Source: JBKHYJ01 sp046565505
GTDB lineage: Bacteria > Acidobacteriota > Blastocatellia > UBA7656
Assembly (NCBI GenBank): GCA_046565505.1
Contig: JBKHYJ010000069.1
Span: 1-26,390 of the forward strand
Length of the DNA stretch: 26,390 nt
Reading direction: 5' to 3'
Shown: positions 1 through 9,858 of the stretch, piece after piece
Position numbering within the stretch: position 1 is the stretch's first letter
Layout: each line of letters starts with the position of its first letter
Position numbers and translations under genes: made by a program
The notes under the pieces: generated by a model
Database searches by the model: none
Told to the model about the DNA's origin: nothing
Seen by the model: the letters and a program-made list of their open reading frames with translations, nothing else

Positions 1-1
1 A

Positions 2-274
2 GAAGGTGGGATAGAGGGAGAGATAAGAGGGATATGGGAGGAGTTGTTAGGTATAGAGGGGATAGGAGAAGAGGAGAGTTTCTTCGAGCTAGGGGGGGAC
101 TCTCTGCTCGTCATTCAACTGATCTCCCGTTTGCGTGAAGCTTTTAAAGTAGAAGTACAGGTGAGCAGTCTTTTCGATAACCCTACTATAGCAGGATTGG
201 CTGAACACATAGATAAGCTTTTGATAGAGGAAGTCGAGAACCTCAGCGAAGAAGAAGCCGTCCGGCTTTTATAA
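2..274 (+). CDS. C-terminal carrier (PCP) domain of an upstream NRPS or PKS, 5' end cut by the window
   Basis: The reading frame is open from base 2 to a TAA at 272-274, so the gene starts upstream and only about 90 residues are visible. They form one peptidyl/acyl carrier domain with the phosphopantetheine motif FFELGGDSLL; the Ser of GGDSL is the cofactor attachment site. It is followed by helix IV and an acidic tail ending in LSEEEAVRLL. There is no thioesterase or E domain after the carrier, so this protein should pass its chain to the next protein, whose first domain is an LCL-type condensation domain. The first 81 bases contain no C at all on the + strand, unlike the rest of the window. 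The type of module (NRPS or PKS) and its substrate cannot be seen. An internal ATG at 44 lies inside the carrier fold and is not a credible start. Confidence 0.9.
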   Translation, partial: EGGIEGEIRGIWEELLGIEGIGEEESFFELGGDSLLVIQLISRLREAFKVEVQVSSLFDNPTIAGLAEHIDKLLIEEVENLSEEEAVRLL

Positions 275-293
275 GAATAGCTCCCGGCTATTC
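275..293 (+). other. Small hairpin directly after the stop codon
   Basis: GAATAGC (275-281) and GCTATTC (287-293) form a perfect 7-bp stem with a 5-base loop, starting at the first base after the TAA. No T-run follows, so it does not look like a standard intrinsic terminator. It could be an mRNA-stabilising or attenuating hairpin between synthetase genes, or chance. The rest of the gap to 419 holds only the GGAG ribosome binding site (407-410) of the next gene. Confidence 0.35.
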
Positions 294-419
294 ATCAGCC
301 CTGCGTCAGTTTTACATTATCCCACATTAATTTATCCGGTGTGCGGCTATCAATCGAAGACATCCGGCACACGTTTCAGGTAACTCATCGCTTCAAGTTT
401 GTAACCGGAGTAAGTAAGA

Positions 420-3400
420 ATGGCTGACAGCGATACTTCAAACAGGTTATCAAAGCTCTCGCCGGCCAAGAGGGCCTTGCTTGAAAAAAGACGGCGCAGG
501 CAATTTGCCTCATCATCAGAAACACGGGCGATCGCTCGTCGCACAGGGCAAGCGCCTCCTCCTCTTTCTTTTGCTCAACAGCGGTTGTGGGTAGTAGACC
601 AGTTGCAGCCGGGGACGAACGCCTATAATCTCCCGATGGCTCATCACCTCAAAGGCTCGCTCGACGTGACCGCACTCAGCAATTGCCTTAATGAAGTTAT
701 CGCGCGGCATGAGATATTAAGAACTACCTTTCAAGATTTCGAGGGACTGCCCGTACAAATCATAGCGCCGCCCTGTCTCTTACAACTGCCACTCGTTGAC
801 CTCCGCGAGTGCCCCGAAGCAGAGCGGAGTATCGAGCTCAGACGCCTGATCACTGAATTGGCGGAACAGCCTTTCGATTTAGCGCGGGGACCGTTGTTGA
901 GAGTTTGCCTGTTGCGGCTCGAAGAAGATGAGCATGTGCTGTCGCTGACTATGCACCACATAATCAGCGATGATTGGTCGATAGGAGTCATGTCGCGCGA
1001 GATAGGCGCAATCTACAAGGCTTTCTCAAGCGGGGAGCCTTCGCCGCTGGCCGACCTCGACATTCAGTATGCCGATTTTGCGCAATGGCAACGTCAGTGG
1101 CTACAGGGAGAAGTGTTTGAAGCGCATATATTGTACTGGCGGCGGCAACTCGAAGGCGCCCCGGCCACGCTTGAATTGCCGACAGATTATCCCAGACCTG
1201 CCATACAGACACACCGAGGGGCTTATTACCATTGCGCGCTCCCGAACGCCGTCGCAGAGTCTTTAAAGGCCATGAGTCTACAAGAAGGCGTCACTTTGTT
1301 TATGACGCTGCTGGCGGCATTCCAGGCCCTCTTATACCGCTACACGGCGCAGGAAATCATACCTGTCGGCACGCCCATAGCGGGACGCAACCGAGTTGAG
1401 ACTGAGGGGCTGATAGGCTTTTTCGTCAACACCCTGGTGATGTGTACGAGGGTCGCGGGCGAGCTTAGCTTCCGCGAGTTGTTGGCCCGAGTTAAAGAGG
1501 TGGCGATAGGCGCTTACGCGAATCAGGATTTGCCTTTTGAGTTGCTGGTAGAGCGATTGCAGCCTGAGCGCACGTTGAGCCATGCGCCGCTGTTTCAGGT
1601 GATGTTCCTTCTTCAGAATAATGCGAAGCAGGTCCCCGAATTCTCGAACCTGACCTTGAGCGGTATTGATTTAGAAGGCACGACTTCGAAGTTCGATCTA
1701 ACGCTCGGCATCATAGACAGCCCCGGTGAGATGACTGCTGTATTCGAGTTCAATACCAACTTGTTCGAAGCCGCAAGCATCGAGCGCATGGCGGGCCACT
1801 TCGAAAAATTGTTAGAAGCGATCACCACCAGTCACGAACAAAAGGTGTCTGAGCTTCCGATGTTGACCCCGCTGGAGAGCCGGCAAATATTGATAGACTG
1901 GAATGACACTGACCGTGAATACTCGCGCGGAGTTTGTATCCACCAACTGATAGAGCAACAGGCGCAACGCACGCCGGGCGGAACGGCCGTCATCTTTGAA
2001 GGCCGGCACATGACATACGCCGAGCTTGATGCCCGCGCAAATCAACTGGCTAATTATTTGCGGCAGTCGGGGGCCGGGCCCGAGACGCTGGTCGCTGTAT
2101 GTTTAGATCGTTCGTTTGAAATGGTGATAGCGTTGCTCGCCGTACTAAAAAGCGGCGGCGCATACGTGCCGATTGAACCGACTTACCCCGGCAATCGAAT
2201 TTCTTTCATCCTGAAAGATTCGCGGGCGGCAATTGTATTGACCGAGGAGCGGTTCAAGAAAGACCTGCCGGAGTGCGATGCTCACCTGATCTGCCTCGAC
2301 TCGTGCTTGCCTGAAATAGCGACGCAAAGCACGTCAAGCCCGGTCAGTAGAGTGGCTGACGAAAATGCGATGTACGTGATTTACACGTCAGGGTCTACGG
2401 GAAGTCCGAAGGGGGCTATAAACACACACCGAGGGCTTCGCAATCGTTTGCTGTGGATGCAGGATGCCTACCGTTTGACCTGCGATGATCGCGTTCTACA
2501 AAAGACGCCATACAGCTTTGACGTGTCGGTGTGGGAATTCTTCTGGCCTTTGATGACCGGCGCGACTATGGTAGGCGCTAAGCCGAGGGGCCACCAAGAC
2601 AGCGCGTACCTCGCAAAGCTTATTGCCGAACAAAAGATCACGACGCTGCATTTCGTCCCGTCAATGCTTCAAGTCTTTCTGGAAGAGGAATCACTGGAAC
2701 TCTGTACGAGCTTGAGAAATGTTATTTGCAGCGGGGAGGCGTTGCCTCACGATTTGCAGCAGCGATTTTTCGAGAAGGTTCAAGCCCGGCTGCATAATTT
2801 ATATGGCCCGACAGAAGCGTCTATAGACGTGAGCTACTGGCCTTGCGCGCCTGATAGCAATCGTCTTGTTGTCCCAATAGGGCGCCCTATCGCTAACACG
2901 CAATTATACGTTCTAGACGGCGGCTTGCGGCCCGTGCCAATCGGTGTCGCAGGAGAGCTGTACATTGCCGGTGAAGGGCTCGCGCGAACATACCTGAATC
3001 GCCCGGATATGACGGCGGAGAAATTCTTGCCGAACCCATTCGGCAAGCAACCGGGCGCGAGGATGTATAAGACCGGAGATGTGGCCCGTTACATGGCTGA
3101 CGGGGCCATAGTCTACCTGGGTAGAACCGATCATCAAGTGAAGATAAGAGGCTTGCGCATAGAGCTAGGAGAGATTGAGTCTGTAGTGGCGAGCCACCCG
3201 GCGGTGCGCGAAGCGGTCGTTGTCGTCACAGAGGAGGCGGCAGGAGAAAAGCGGATCGTAAGCTATGTGACTGCAAGGCAGGGAGAGACATTGAGTGTCA
3301 CCGAGCTGCGGCGCTTTATCAAGGAAGCGCTCCCTGAATACATGGTCCCCGCCGCGTTCGTGGAATTGGAAACTCTGCCGCTAACTTCTAATGGAAAGGT

Positions 3401-6400
3401 GGACCGCCGGGCGCTTCAACAGGTCACCGGACTCAAGCCACAGCTCGAATCCGCTTACGTAGCCCCGCGCAATGAGTTGGAAGAATTGATCACGGGCGTA
3501 TGGCGTGAAGTGCTCAGAGTAGAGAAAGTGGGGGTTAATGATAATTTCTTTGACCTGGGCGGCCACTCGCTGCTGCTAGTGCAAGTTCATAACAAGCTGC
3601 GCAAATTGATTAACGCAGAGATGTCGGTCATAAAGTTATTTCAGTTCCCCACCATAAGCTCCCTTGCCGAACACCTTGCGCAGCAAGAAGATCGTAAGAC
3701 CGCGATCAGGAATAAACGCGACAACGGTCGGGCTGAACCGGAGCGGCTTCAGCAATCGGGCGCTCGGAAAGTTAGCGGCTCGTCAGAAGCCATCGCAATC
3801 GTAGGCATGGCGGGCCGTTTCCCCGGCGCTCGCAACGTCAAAGAGTTCTGGGAGAATTTGAAAGGCGGGGTTGAATCAATATCTTTCTTCTCCGAACAAG
3901 AGTTGCTGGACTCGGGGATGGACGCGACGCTTCTCAACGACCCGAACTACGTCAGGGCGGGCGGCATACTGAAAGATGTAGAGCTATTCGATGCACCTTT
4001 TTTTGGTTTCAATCCGAGGGAAGCCGACATAACGGACCCGCAGCACCGCCTATTTCTGGAGTGCGCGTGGGAAGCTCTGGAGCAAGCCGGTTATAACAGT
4101 GAAACGTATGGAGGCTCAATAGGCGTTTATGCCGGCATAAGCATGAGCAGTTATTTCTTAATGAACCTTCAATCGAACCCTGAGGTTATGAGCGGGCCGG
4201 CCGGCTTCCAGGTGATGGTCGGCAATGATAAAGACTTTCTCGCGACGCGGGTTTCTTATAAGTTGAACCTCAAAGGCCCCAGCCTTACCGTACAAACCGC
4301 CTGCTCTACTTCGCTCGTCGCGACACACCTCGCCTGTCAAAGCCTGTTAAACGGCGAATGCGATATGGCGCTGTCCGGCGGAGTCTCCGTGAGCATCCCT
4401 CAAAAGAAAGGCTATCTCTATCAGGAAGGCGGAATCGCATCGCCGGACGGACATTGCAGAGCATTTGATCACAGGGCGCAGGGTACGGTCAGCGGTAACG
4501 GCGTAGGCGTCGTTGTATTGAAACGGCTTTCAAAAGCTCTGGCAGACGGCGACCAGATTTATGCCGTTATCAAAGGATCGTCTATAAACAACGACGGCTC
4601 TATAAAGATCGGTTACACGGCCCCGAGCGTCGGCGGGCAAGCGGAGGTAATCGCGGCGGCACAGGCGCAAGCTAATGTTGACCCTGAAACGATCACGTAT
4701 ATTGAAGCACATGGGACGGGGACACCGCTCGGAGACCCGATTGAGCTTGCCGCTCTGACTAACGTCTTCAACCGAGCGACTGACAAGAAATCCTTTTGTG
4801 CAATAGGCTCGGTTAAGACCAACATAGGTCATCTGGACGCGGCGGCGGGCGTCGCAGGTTTAATTAAGACCACTCTTGCACTGCATCATAAAGTACTGCC
4901 CGCGAGCCTCCACTTCGAGCGGCCTAACCCTAATATCGATTTTCTCAACAGCCCCTTTTACGTCAATACGAGCACGTCCGAGTGGAAGGCCAGCTCAACG
5001 CCTCGGCGGGCCGGTGTTAGTTCATTCGGCATAGGCGGCACGAACGCGCATGTGGTCGTCGAAGAGTCACCTGCCGTTGAAGCTTCAGCGGGAAGCAAGC
5101 CTTGGAACCTTCTTGTGTTATCGGCAAAGAGCCGCCCGGCTCTGGAAGCGGCCTCGACCAACCTTGCCCGACACCTGAAAGAAAACCCTGGCCTGAATAT
5201 TTCAGACGTGGCTTATACGCTACAGGTCGGACGTAGAAAATTGCCGCACCGCCGGACGCTGGTTTGTAGTGACCTTCAAGACGCAGCGAGCATGCTTGAA
5301 GGCGCTAATCCGGCGCGAATCTCCACCAGCGAACAGGAAGCGAGGAGCCGCAACGTGATTTTCATGTTTCCGGGGCAGGGGACTCAGTATGTGAATATGG
5401 GGCTTGAGCTTTACGAGCAGGAGCCATACTTCCGCGAACAGATCGACCTGTGTTCGGAAATTTTGAAGCCGCACCTGGGACTTGATTTGAATAAAACTCT
5501 CTACCCGGATGAGGCGAGCCGTGCCGAGGCCGCGCGGCTACTCCGGCAGACTGATATGACTCAGCCCGCGCTGTTCGTCATCGAATACGCGCTGGCAAGA
5601 ACATACATGAACTGGGGCGTGAGGCCGGACGCAATGATAGGCCATAGCATCGGAGAATACGTGGCGGCGTGTCTTGCGGGAGTCTTCACGGTCGAAGATG
5701 CTTTGCGTCTGGTGGCCCGGAGAGGAAGGCTGATGCAGGGGCTTCCGCGAGGCGCTATGCTGGCCGTATGGATGGCCGAGCGGGAGCTAACGCCTATGCT
5801 CGGAGACGAGCTTTCCGCCGCCGCCGTGAATGGCCCATCAATGTGTGTTGTATCGGGCCCGCTACGGGCAATAGAAGAGTTTGAGAGGAGACTCGAAGGC
5901 GGGACGAAGCGACGCCGTCTGCCCACCTCTCACGCGTTTCACTCCAGCATGACGGAGCCGATACTTGATGAGTTCAGGGCGCTGGTGAGAGGCTTGAGAC
6001 TAAACGCGCCGAAAATAACTTACATCTCTAACGTGACCGGAACATGGATAACGCCTGAGCAGGCGACGGACGCGAGTTATTGGGCCGACCACCTGCGAAA
6101 GACGGTGAGGTTTAGCGAGGGGCTGCGCGAGGCGACGGGAAAAGCAGGCACAGTTTTGTTAGAGGTGGGCCCGGGCCAAACTCTCGGCAAGCTGGCGAGA
6201 CAGCAAGCAGAAAAAGATAGCGAGCTTGTAATAATCTCATCCATGAAGGAAGAAGGTGAAGCAGGGTCAGCCCAGGAAAGACTGCTTAAGGCAATCGGCA
6301 AATTATGGCTTGCCGACATAACAATTGGGTGGGGCGCTCTGTACGACGGAGAAAGACGCCGCCGCGTGGAATTGCCGACTTACCCTTTCGAGAAGGCCCG

Positions 6401-9400
6401 CTACTGGATAGAGCCGAAGCAGCCTTCAACTGAGCCTGCATCACGCGGAGCCGGGCCTGAAAGGAAGGCGGATATATCAGACTGGTTCTACGTCCCTTGC
6501 TGGAAACAGTCGCCATTGCCTGGGCCGCTCGACTCAAGCGGCCTCATAACTGAGCAAACGACCTGCATCGTCTTTAAGAACGAACACCCGCTCGCAGATC
6601 GATTGACCGGCATACTAAATCAGCGCGGCGCGGCCATCATCACGGTAACAGCCGGAGACAGGTTTTATAAGATCAACGACAAAGAGTATGAAATAAACCC
6701 GAAGGCGCGCAAAGACTACGAAGCTTTATTGAAGCAATTGCGAATAGAAAATAAATCTCTCGTCAAGATTATTCACTTGTGGAGCTTGATGACTGCTGAT
6801 CGTGCGAACGGGTTGGAGGACTCTTTTGAGAGGAGTCAGGAGATGGGCTTCTACAGCCTGCTTCACCTCGCGCAGACAATCGGAAAGCTGGACGTGAACA
6901 CCCCGGTTGAGATCGAAGCTGTCACAAATGGCTCACAGGCTTTGACCGGGACCGAGGTGTTAATTCCTGACAAGGCTACCATCCTGGCCCCTTGCAAAGT
7001 GATACCGCAAGAATATCCGAACGTGCGGTGCCGCATCATAGACGTAGAAGTTTATGAAGACGGTCATCGGTATAACGAGAGGCTGATAGAACAACTCGTA
7101 GAAGATTTGAGAGGGAAATCAACGGATTTAGAGATCGCCTACAGGGGGAATTACAGGTGGGTGAGGACGTATGACGCGCTCAGACTTGAGAGCCACACCG
7201 AGCGCGCGAGTCGCTTGAAAGAAGGAGGGGTGTATCTGATCACCGGAGGGCTGGGGGGCGTAGGTCTTGTGCTCGCCGAACACCTCGCGCGCGCGGCACA
7301 GGCGAAGCTCGTGCTTATAGGGCGCGGCGATTTCCCTGAGCGGTCGCAGTGGGAGCGGTTGCTTGACGAACGCGACAGCGACGATGAAATAAGCAGAAAA
7401 ATAAGGAGGCTGCGAGCGGTTGAGGAGCTCGGGGCGGAGGCGCTGGTGCTCAAGGCCGATGTCGCTGATGAGCTACAGATGCGACGCGCGGTCGCAAAAG
7501 CGGTCGAGAGGTTTGGCGCGATCGACGGAGTAATTCACGCCGCCGGCGTGGCAGGCGGAGGCATAATTCAGCGACAGACGGCGGAGGCGATTTCGCAAGT
7601 CCTCGCTCCCAAAGTGAAGGGCGTGCAAGTGCTCGACAGGTTGTTCTCTGAAACGAAGCTGGATTTCTTCGCCCTCTTTTCCTCTCAACGGTCGATACTC
7701 GGCGGGATAGGGCGAATAGATTACTGCGCCGCTAATGCGTTCCTTGATCTATTCGCCCACTCTAAAGCCTTCACATCTGCCACGCCGGTTATCTCTGCGA
7801 ATTGGGACACGTGGCGCGATGCGGGGATGGCAGTCAACGCGGCGGCGCAGTACAAACTGAACTTGGTCGAGAACAGTCCTGAAGGAATATCGGCGGGTGA
7901 AGGCGGCGAGGCATTCAGCCGGATTATTTCGAGCGGGCTTCCTCAAGTCATCATCTCGGTTAAAGATTTCAACGCCGCGCTTGAGCAGAGCAGAGCGTTA
8001 ACCGTTTCAAGCCTGCTCGAAGCCGATAACATCAGTCTGTTCGATTCGGCTGAGATTCAAGTCAGGCAGTCCCACCCTCGGCCCCGGTTAGAGACTGATT
8101 ACGTCGCGCCGAGAAATAAGACGGAACAACTCATGGCAGAGATCTGGCAGGAGTTACTCGGCATAGAAGAGGTGGGCGTTTATGATAACTTCATCGAACT
8201 GGGCGGCGATTCTGTGCTCAGCATTCAGATAATTTCAAGAGCCGGTAAGGTCGGAATTCGGCTCACGCCAAAACAGATTTTTGAATACCAGACGATCGCC
8301 GAGCTCGCAGAAGTTGCGGAAGAGGCTAAAGCCAGTCAAGCCGAGCAAGGTCCGGTTACAGGGCCGGTGCCTTTAACTCCCATTCAAAGATGGTTCTTTG
8401 AGCAAGGGCTTGCTGCGCCTGACTACTACAATCAGGCCGTGCTGCTTGAAGTGCGCCGGCAACTTTCGCCCTCTAATTTGCAGCGCGCGGCTCACCACCT
8501 GCTTTCGCATCATGACGCTTTGCGGCTGCGCTTCAATTCCGAAGACAACGTTTGGCGACAGGTCAACGCCGAGCTTGAAGACGACACGCCTTTTTTGTGC
8601 GCGGACTTGAGCATGTTGACTCAAGCGGAACAGCGGGCCTCCGTCGAGGCCGAAGCGGCAAGGCTGCAAAGATCGCTTGATTTAACCGAAGGGCCGATCA
8701 TGCGAGTCTGCCTGTTTCGACTCGGAGCCGACAGGACCGACCGCCTGCTGATAGTCGTCCATCATCTGGCGGTCGATGCAATATCGTGGCGTTTCTTGTT
8801 AGAGGATTTGCAAACAGGTTATGAGCAGGCGAGCGCGGGACAGGGGATAAAGTTGCTGCCTAAGACCACGCCATTCAAGCAGTGGGCGTGGGAGTTGGAG
8901 CGGCACTCGCGGTCGGCGGAGATCGAGCAGGAGATAGATTACTGGCTGGCGGAAGAAAGACGGGGCGTGAACAGCCTGCCGGTGGATTATTTTTCGCGCC
9001 GCAATGTCGTCGCCTATTCTGAAGTGGTGCCGGTCGAGCTAGATGAGGAAGAGACGCGGGCGCTGCTGCAAGAAGTACCCAGGACGTATCACACACAGAT
9101 AAATGAAGTGTTACTCACCGCGCTGGCGCAGGCTTTTTGGCAGTGGACCGGGGAGAAGACCTTGCTTGTGAACCTCGAAGGTCACGGACGCGAAGGCTTC
9201 GCACAAGGGCTTGACGTGTCCAGAACGGCAGGCTGGTTTACCACAATCTTCCCTGTGCTGCTTGAGTTGAACGAGCCTGAAGACGCGGGCGCTTCGTTGA
9301 GGGAGATTAAAGAGCGCGTGCGAAAAATTCCTAACAATGGAATCGGTCACGGGCTGCTGCGATACATGAGGGGTGACGCAGAGCTTGCGCAAAAGCTGAG

Positions 9401-9782
9401 TGCAATGCCTCAAGCCGAAGTGAGCTTTTTATACCTCGGGCAACTCGATCAGGTGCTCTCTCAGGATTCGCCCTTTTCCCTAGCGCAAGAATCGACAGGG
9501 CCTTCACTAGACCTGCTGGGCGCAAGGCCGCACTTACTCGATGTCATCTGCAGTATAGTCGGAGGCAAGCTCCGTGTGAATTGGACCTACAGCCTGAGCA
9601 TACACGAAAGGGCGACGGTCGAAAGGCTGGCCCGCTATTTCATCGAATCACTGCGCTCCCTGATAGCGCATTGCCAGTCAACCGACGCGGCTTGCTACAC
9701 ACCTTCCGACATCGCGGAGTTCAGTTGGAGCGAGCAAGACATAGATCAGATCATGTCAAAGATCAGCAAATCCATAGACTGA
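420..9782 (+). CDS. Hybrid NRPS/PKS: C-A(Ser)-PCP-KS-AT(malonyl)-KR-PCP-E
   Basis: This 3120-residue cytoplasmic assembly-line enzyme should add L-Ser, extend it with one malonyl unit and reduce the ketone, giving a 4-amino-3,5-dihydroxypentanoyl (statine-like) unit. C, about 46-480, is LCL type with HHIISDD at 179-185. A, about 505-1005, has YTSGSTG near 655, Asp235-equivalent at 701, Lys517-equivalent at 993 and code DVWHISLIDK (Ser). PCP Ser is 1050. KS, about 1123-1550, has Cys1295, His1431 and His1471. AT, about 1646-1950, has GHSIG with Ser1743 and HAFH at 1838-1841 (malonyl). KR has GGLGGVG at 2276-2282 and Ser2422/Tyr2435/Asn2439; there is no DH or ER. The second carrier (GGDSV, Ser2598) is NRPS-like. 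E, about 2644-3094, has PIQRWFF, HHLAVD at 2781-2786, EGHGRE (Glu2920) and a TPSD-type docking tail. The start has GGAG nine bases upstream. An E domain after a malonyl PKS module is odd. Confidence 0.95.
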   Translation: MADSDTSNRLSKLSPAKRALLEKRRRRQFASSSETRAIARRTGQAPPPLSFAQQRLWVVDQLQPGTNAYNLPMAHHLKGSLDVTALSNCLNEVIARHEILRTTFQDFEGLPVQIIAPPCLLQLPLVDLRECPEAERSIELRRLITELAEQPFDLARGPLLRVCLLRLEEDEHVLSLTMHHIISDDWSIGVMSREIGAIYKAFSSGEPSPLADLDIQYADFAQWQRQWLQGEVFEAHILYWRRQLEGAPATLELPTDYPRPAIQTHRGAYYHCALPNAVAESLKAMSLQEGVTLFMTLLAAFQALLYRYTAQEIIPVGTPIAGRNRVETEGLIGFFVNTLVMCTRVAGELSFRELLARVKEVAIGAYANQDLPFELLVERLQPERTLSHAPLFQVMFLLQNNAKQVPEFSNLTLSGIDLEGTTSKFDLTLGIIDSPGEMTAVFEFNTNLFEAASIERMAGHFEKLLEAITTSHEQKVSELPMLTPLESRQILIDWNDTDREYSRGVCIHQLIEQQAQRTPGGTAVIFEGRHMTYAELDARANQLANYLRQSGAGPETLVAVCLDRSFEMVIALLAVLKSGGAYVPIEPTYPGNRISFILKDSRAAIVLTEERFKKDLPECDAHLICLDSCLPEIATQSTSSPVSRVADENAMYVIYTSGSTGSPKGAINTHRGLRNRLLWMQDAYRLTCDDRVLQKTPYSFDVSVWEFFWPLMTGATMVGAKPRGHQDSAYLAKLIAEQKITTLHFVPSMLQVFLEEESLELCTSLRNVICSGEALPHDLQQRFFEKVQARLHNLYGPTEASIDVSYWPCAPDSNRLVVPIGRPIANTQLYVLDGGLRPVPIGVAGELYIAGEGLARTYLNRPDMTAEKFLPNPFGKQPGARMYKTGDVARYMADGAIVYLGRTDHQVKIRGLRIELGEIESVVASHPAVREAVVVVTEEAAGEKRIVSYVTARQGETLSVTELRRFIKEALPEYMVPAAFVELETLPLTSNGKVDRRALQQVTGLKPQLESAYVAPRNELEELITGVWREVLRVEKVGVNDNFFDLGGHSLLLVQVHNKLRKLINAEMSVIKLFQFPTISSLAEHLAQQEDRKTAIRNKRDNGRAEPERLQQSGARKVSGSSEAIAIVGMAGRFPGARNVKEFWENLKGGVESISFFSEQELLDSGMDATLLNDPNYVRAGGILKDVELFDAPFFGFNPREADITDPQHRLFLECAWEALEQAGYNSETYGGSIGVYAGISMSSYFLMNLQSNPEVMSGPAGFQVMVGNDKDFLATRVSYKLNLKGPSLTVQTACSTSLVATHLACQSLLNGECDMALSGGVSVSIPQKKGYLYQEGGIASPDGHCRAFDHRAQGTVSGNGVGVVVLKRLSKALADGDQIYAVIKGSSINNDGSIKIGYTAPSVGGQAEVIAAAQAQANVDPETITYIEAHGTGTPLGDPIELAALTNVFNRATDKKSFCAIGSVKTNIGHLDAAAGVAGLIKTTLALHHKVLPASLHFERPNPNIDFLNSPFYVNTSTSEWKASSTPRRAGVSSFGIGGTNAHVVVEESPAVEASAGSKPWNLLVLSAKSRPALEAASTNLARHLKENPGLNISDVAYTLQVGRRKLPHRRTLVCSDLQDAASMLEGANPARISTSEQEARSRNVIFMFPGQGTQYVNMGLELYEQEPYFREQIDLCSEILKPHLGLDLNKTLYPDEASRAEAARLLRQTDMTQPALFVIEYALARTYMNWGVRPDAMIGHSIGEYVAACLAGVFTVEDALRLVARRGRLMQGLPRGAMLAVWMAERELTPMLGDELSAAAVNGPSMCVVSGPLRAIEEFERRLEGGTKRRRLPTSHAFHSSMTEPILDEFRALVRGLRLNAPKITYISNVTGTWITPEQATDASYWADHLRKTVRFSEGLREATGKAGTVLLEVGPGQTLGKLARQQAEKDSELVIISSMKEEGEAGSAQERLLKAIGKLWLADITIGWGALYDGERRRRVELPTYPFEKARYWIEPKQPSTEPASRGAGPERKADISDWFYVPCWKQSPLPGPLDSSGLITEQTTCIVFKNEHPLADRLTGILNQRGAAIITVTAGDRFYKINDKEYEINPKARKDYEALLKQLRIENKSLVKIIHLWSLMTADRANGLEDSFERSQEMGFYSLLHLAQTIGKLDVNTPVEIEAVTNGSQALTGTEVLIPDKATILAPCKVIPQEYPNVRCRIIDVEVYEDGHRYNERLIEQLVEDLRGKSTDLEIAYRGNYRWVRTYDALRLESHTERASRLKEGGVYLITGGLGGVGLVLAEHLARAAQAKLVLIGRGDFPERSQWERLLDERDSDDEISRKIRRLRAVEELGAEALVLKADVADELQMRRAVAKAVERFGAIDGVIHAAGVAGGGIIQRQTAEAISQVLAPKVKGVQVLDRLFSETKLDFFALFSSQRSILGGIGRIDYCAANAFLDLFAHSKAFTSATPVISANWDTWRDAGMAVNAAAQYKLNLVENSPEGISAGEGGEAFSRIISSGLPQVIISVKDFNAALEQSRALTVSSLLEADNISLFDSAEIQVRQSHPRPRLETDYVAPRNKTEQLMAEIWQELLGIEEVGVYDNFIELGGDSVLSIQIISRAGKVGIRLTPKQIFEYQTIAELAEVAEEAKASQAEQGPVTGPVPLTPIQRWFFEQGLAAPDYYNQAVLLEVRRQLSPSNLQRAAHHLLSHHDALRLRFNSEDNVWRQVNAELEDDTPFLCADLSMLTQAEQRASVEAEAARLQRSLDLTEGPIMRVCLFRLGADRTDRLLIVVHHLAVDAISWRFLLEDLQTGYEQASAGQGIKLLPKTTPFKQWAWELERHSRSAEIEQEIDYWLAEERRGVNSLPVDYFSRRNVVAYSEVVPVELDEEETRALLQEVPRTYHTQINEVLLTALAQAFWQWTGEKTLLVNLEGHGREGFAQGLDVSRTAGWFTTIFPVLLELNEPEDAGASLREIKERVRKIPNNGIGHGLLRYMRGDAELAQKLSAMPQAEVSFLYLGQLDQVLSQDSPFSLAQESTGPSLDLLGARPHLLDVICSIVGGKLRVNWTYSLSIHERATVERLARYFIESLRSLIAHCQSTDAACYTPSDIAEFSWSEQDIDQIMSKISKSID

Positions 9783-9858
9783 CAACAGCCTGTTTACCGC
9801 CTCAAAATTCAAACTGCTTGCTGTCCATAGAAAGACCAATCACAAGGAAAGATTCTAA

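Noticed and set aside
6470..7200. Possible dehydratase between AT and KR
   Set aside because: No HxxxGxxxxP motif is present; the region reads as the structural subdomain of the KR.
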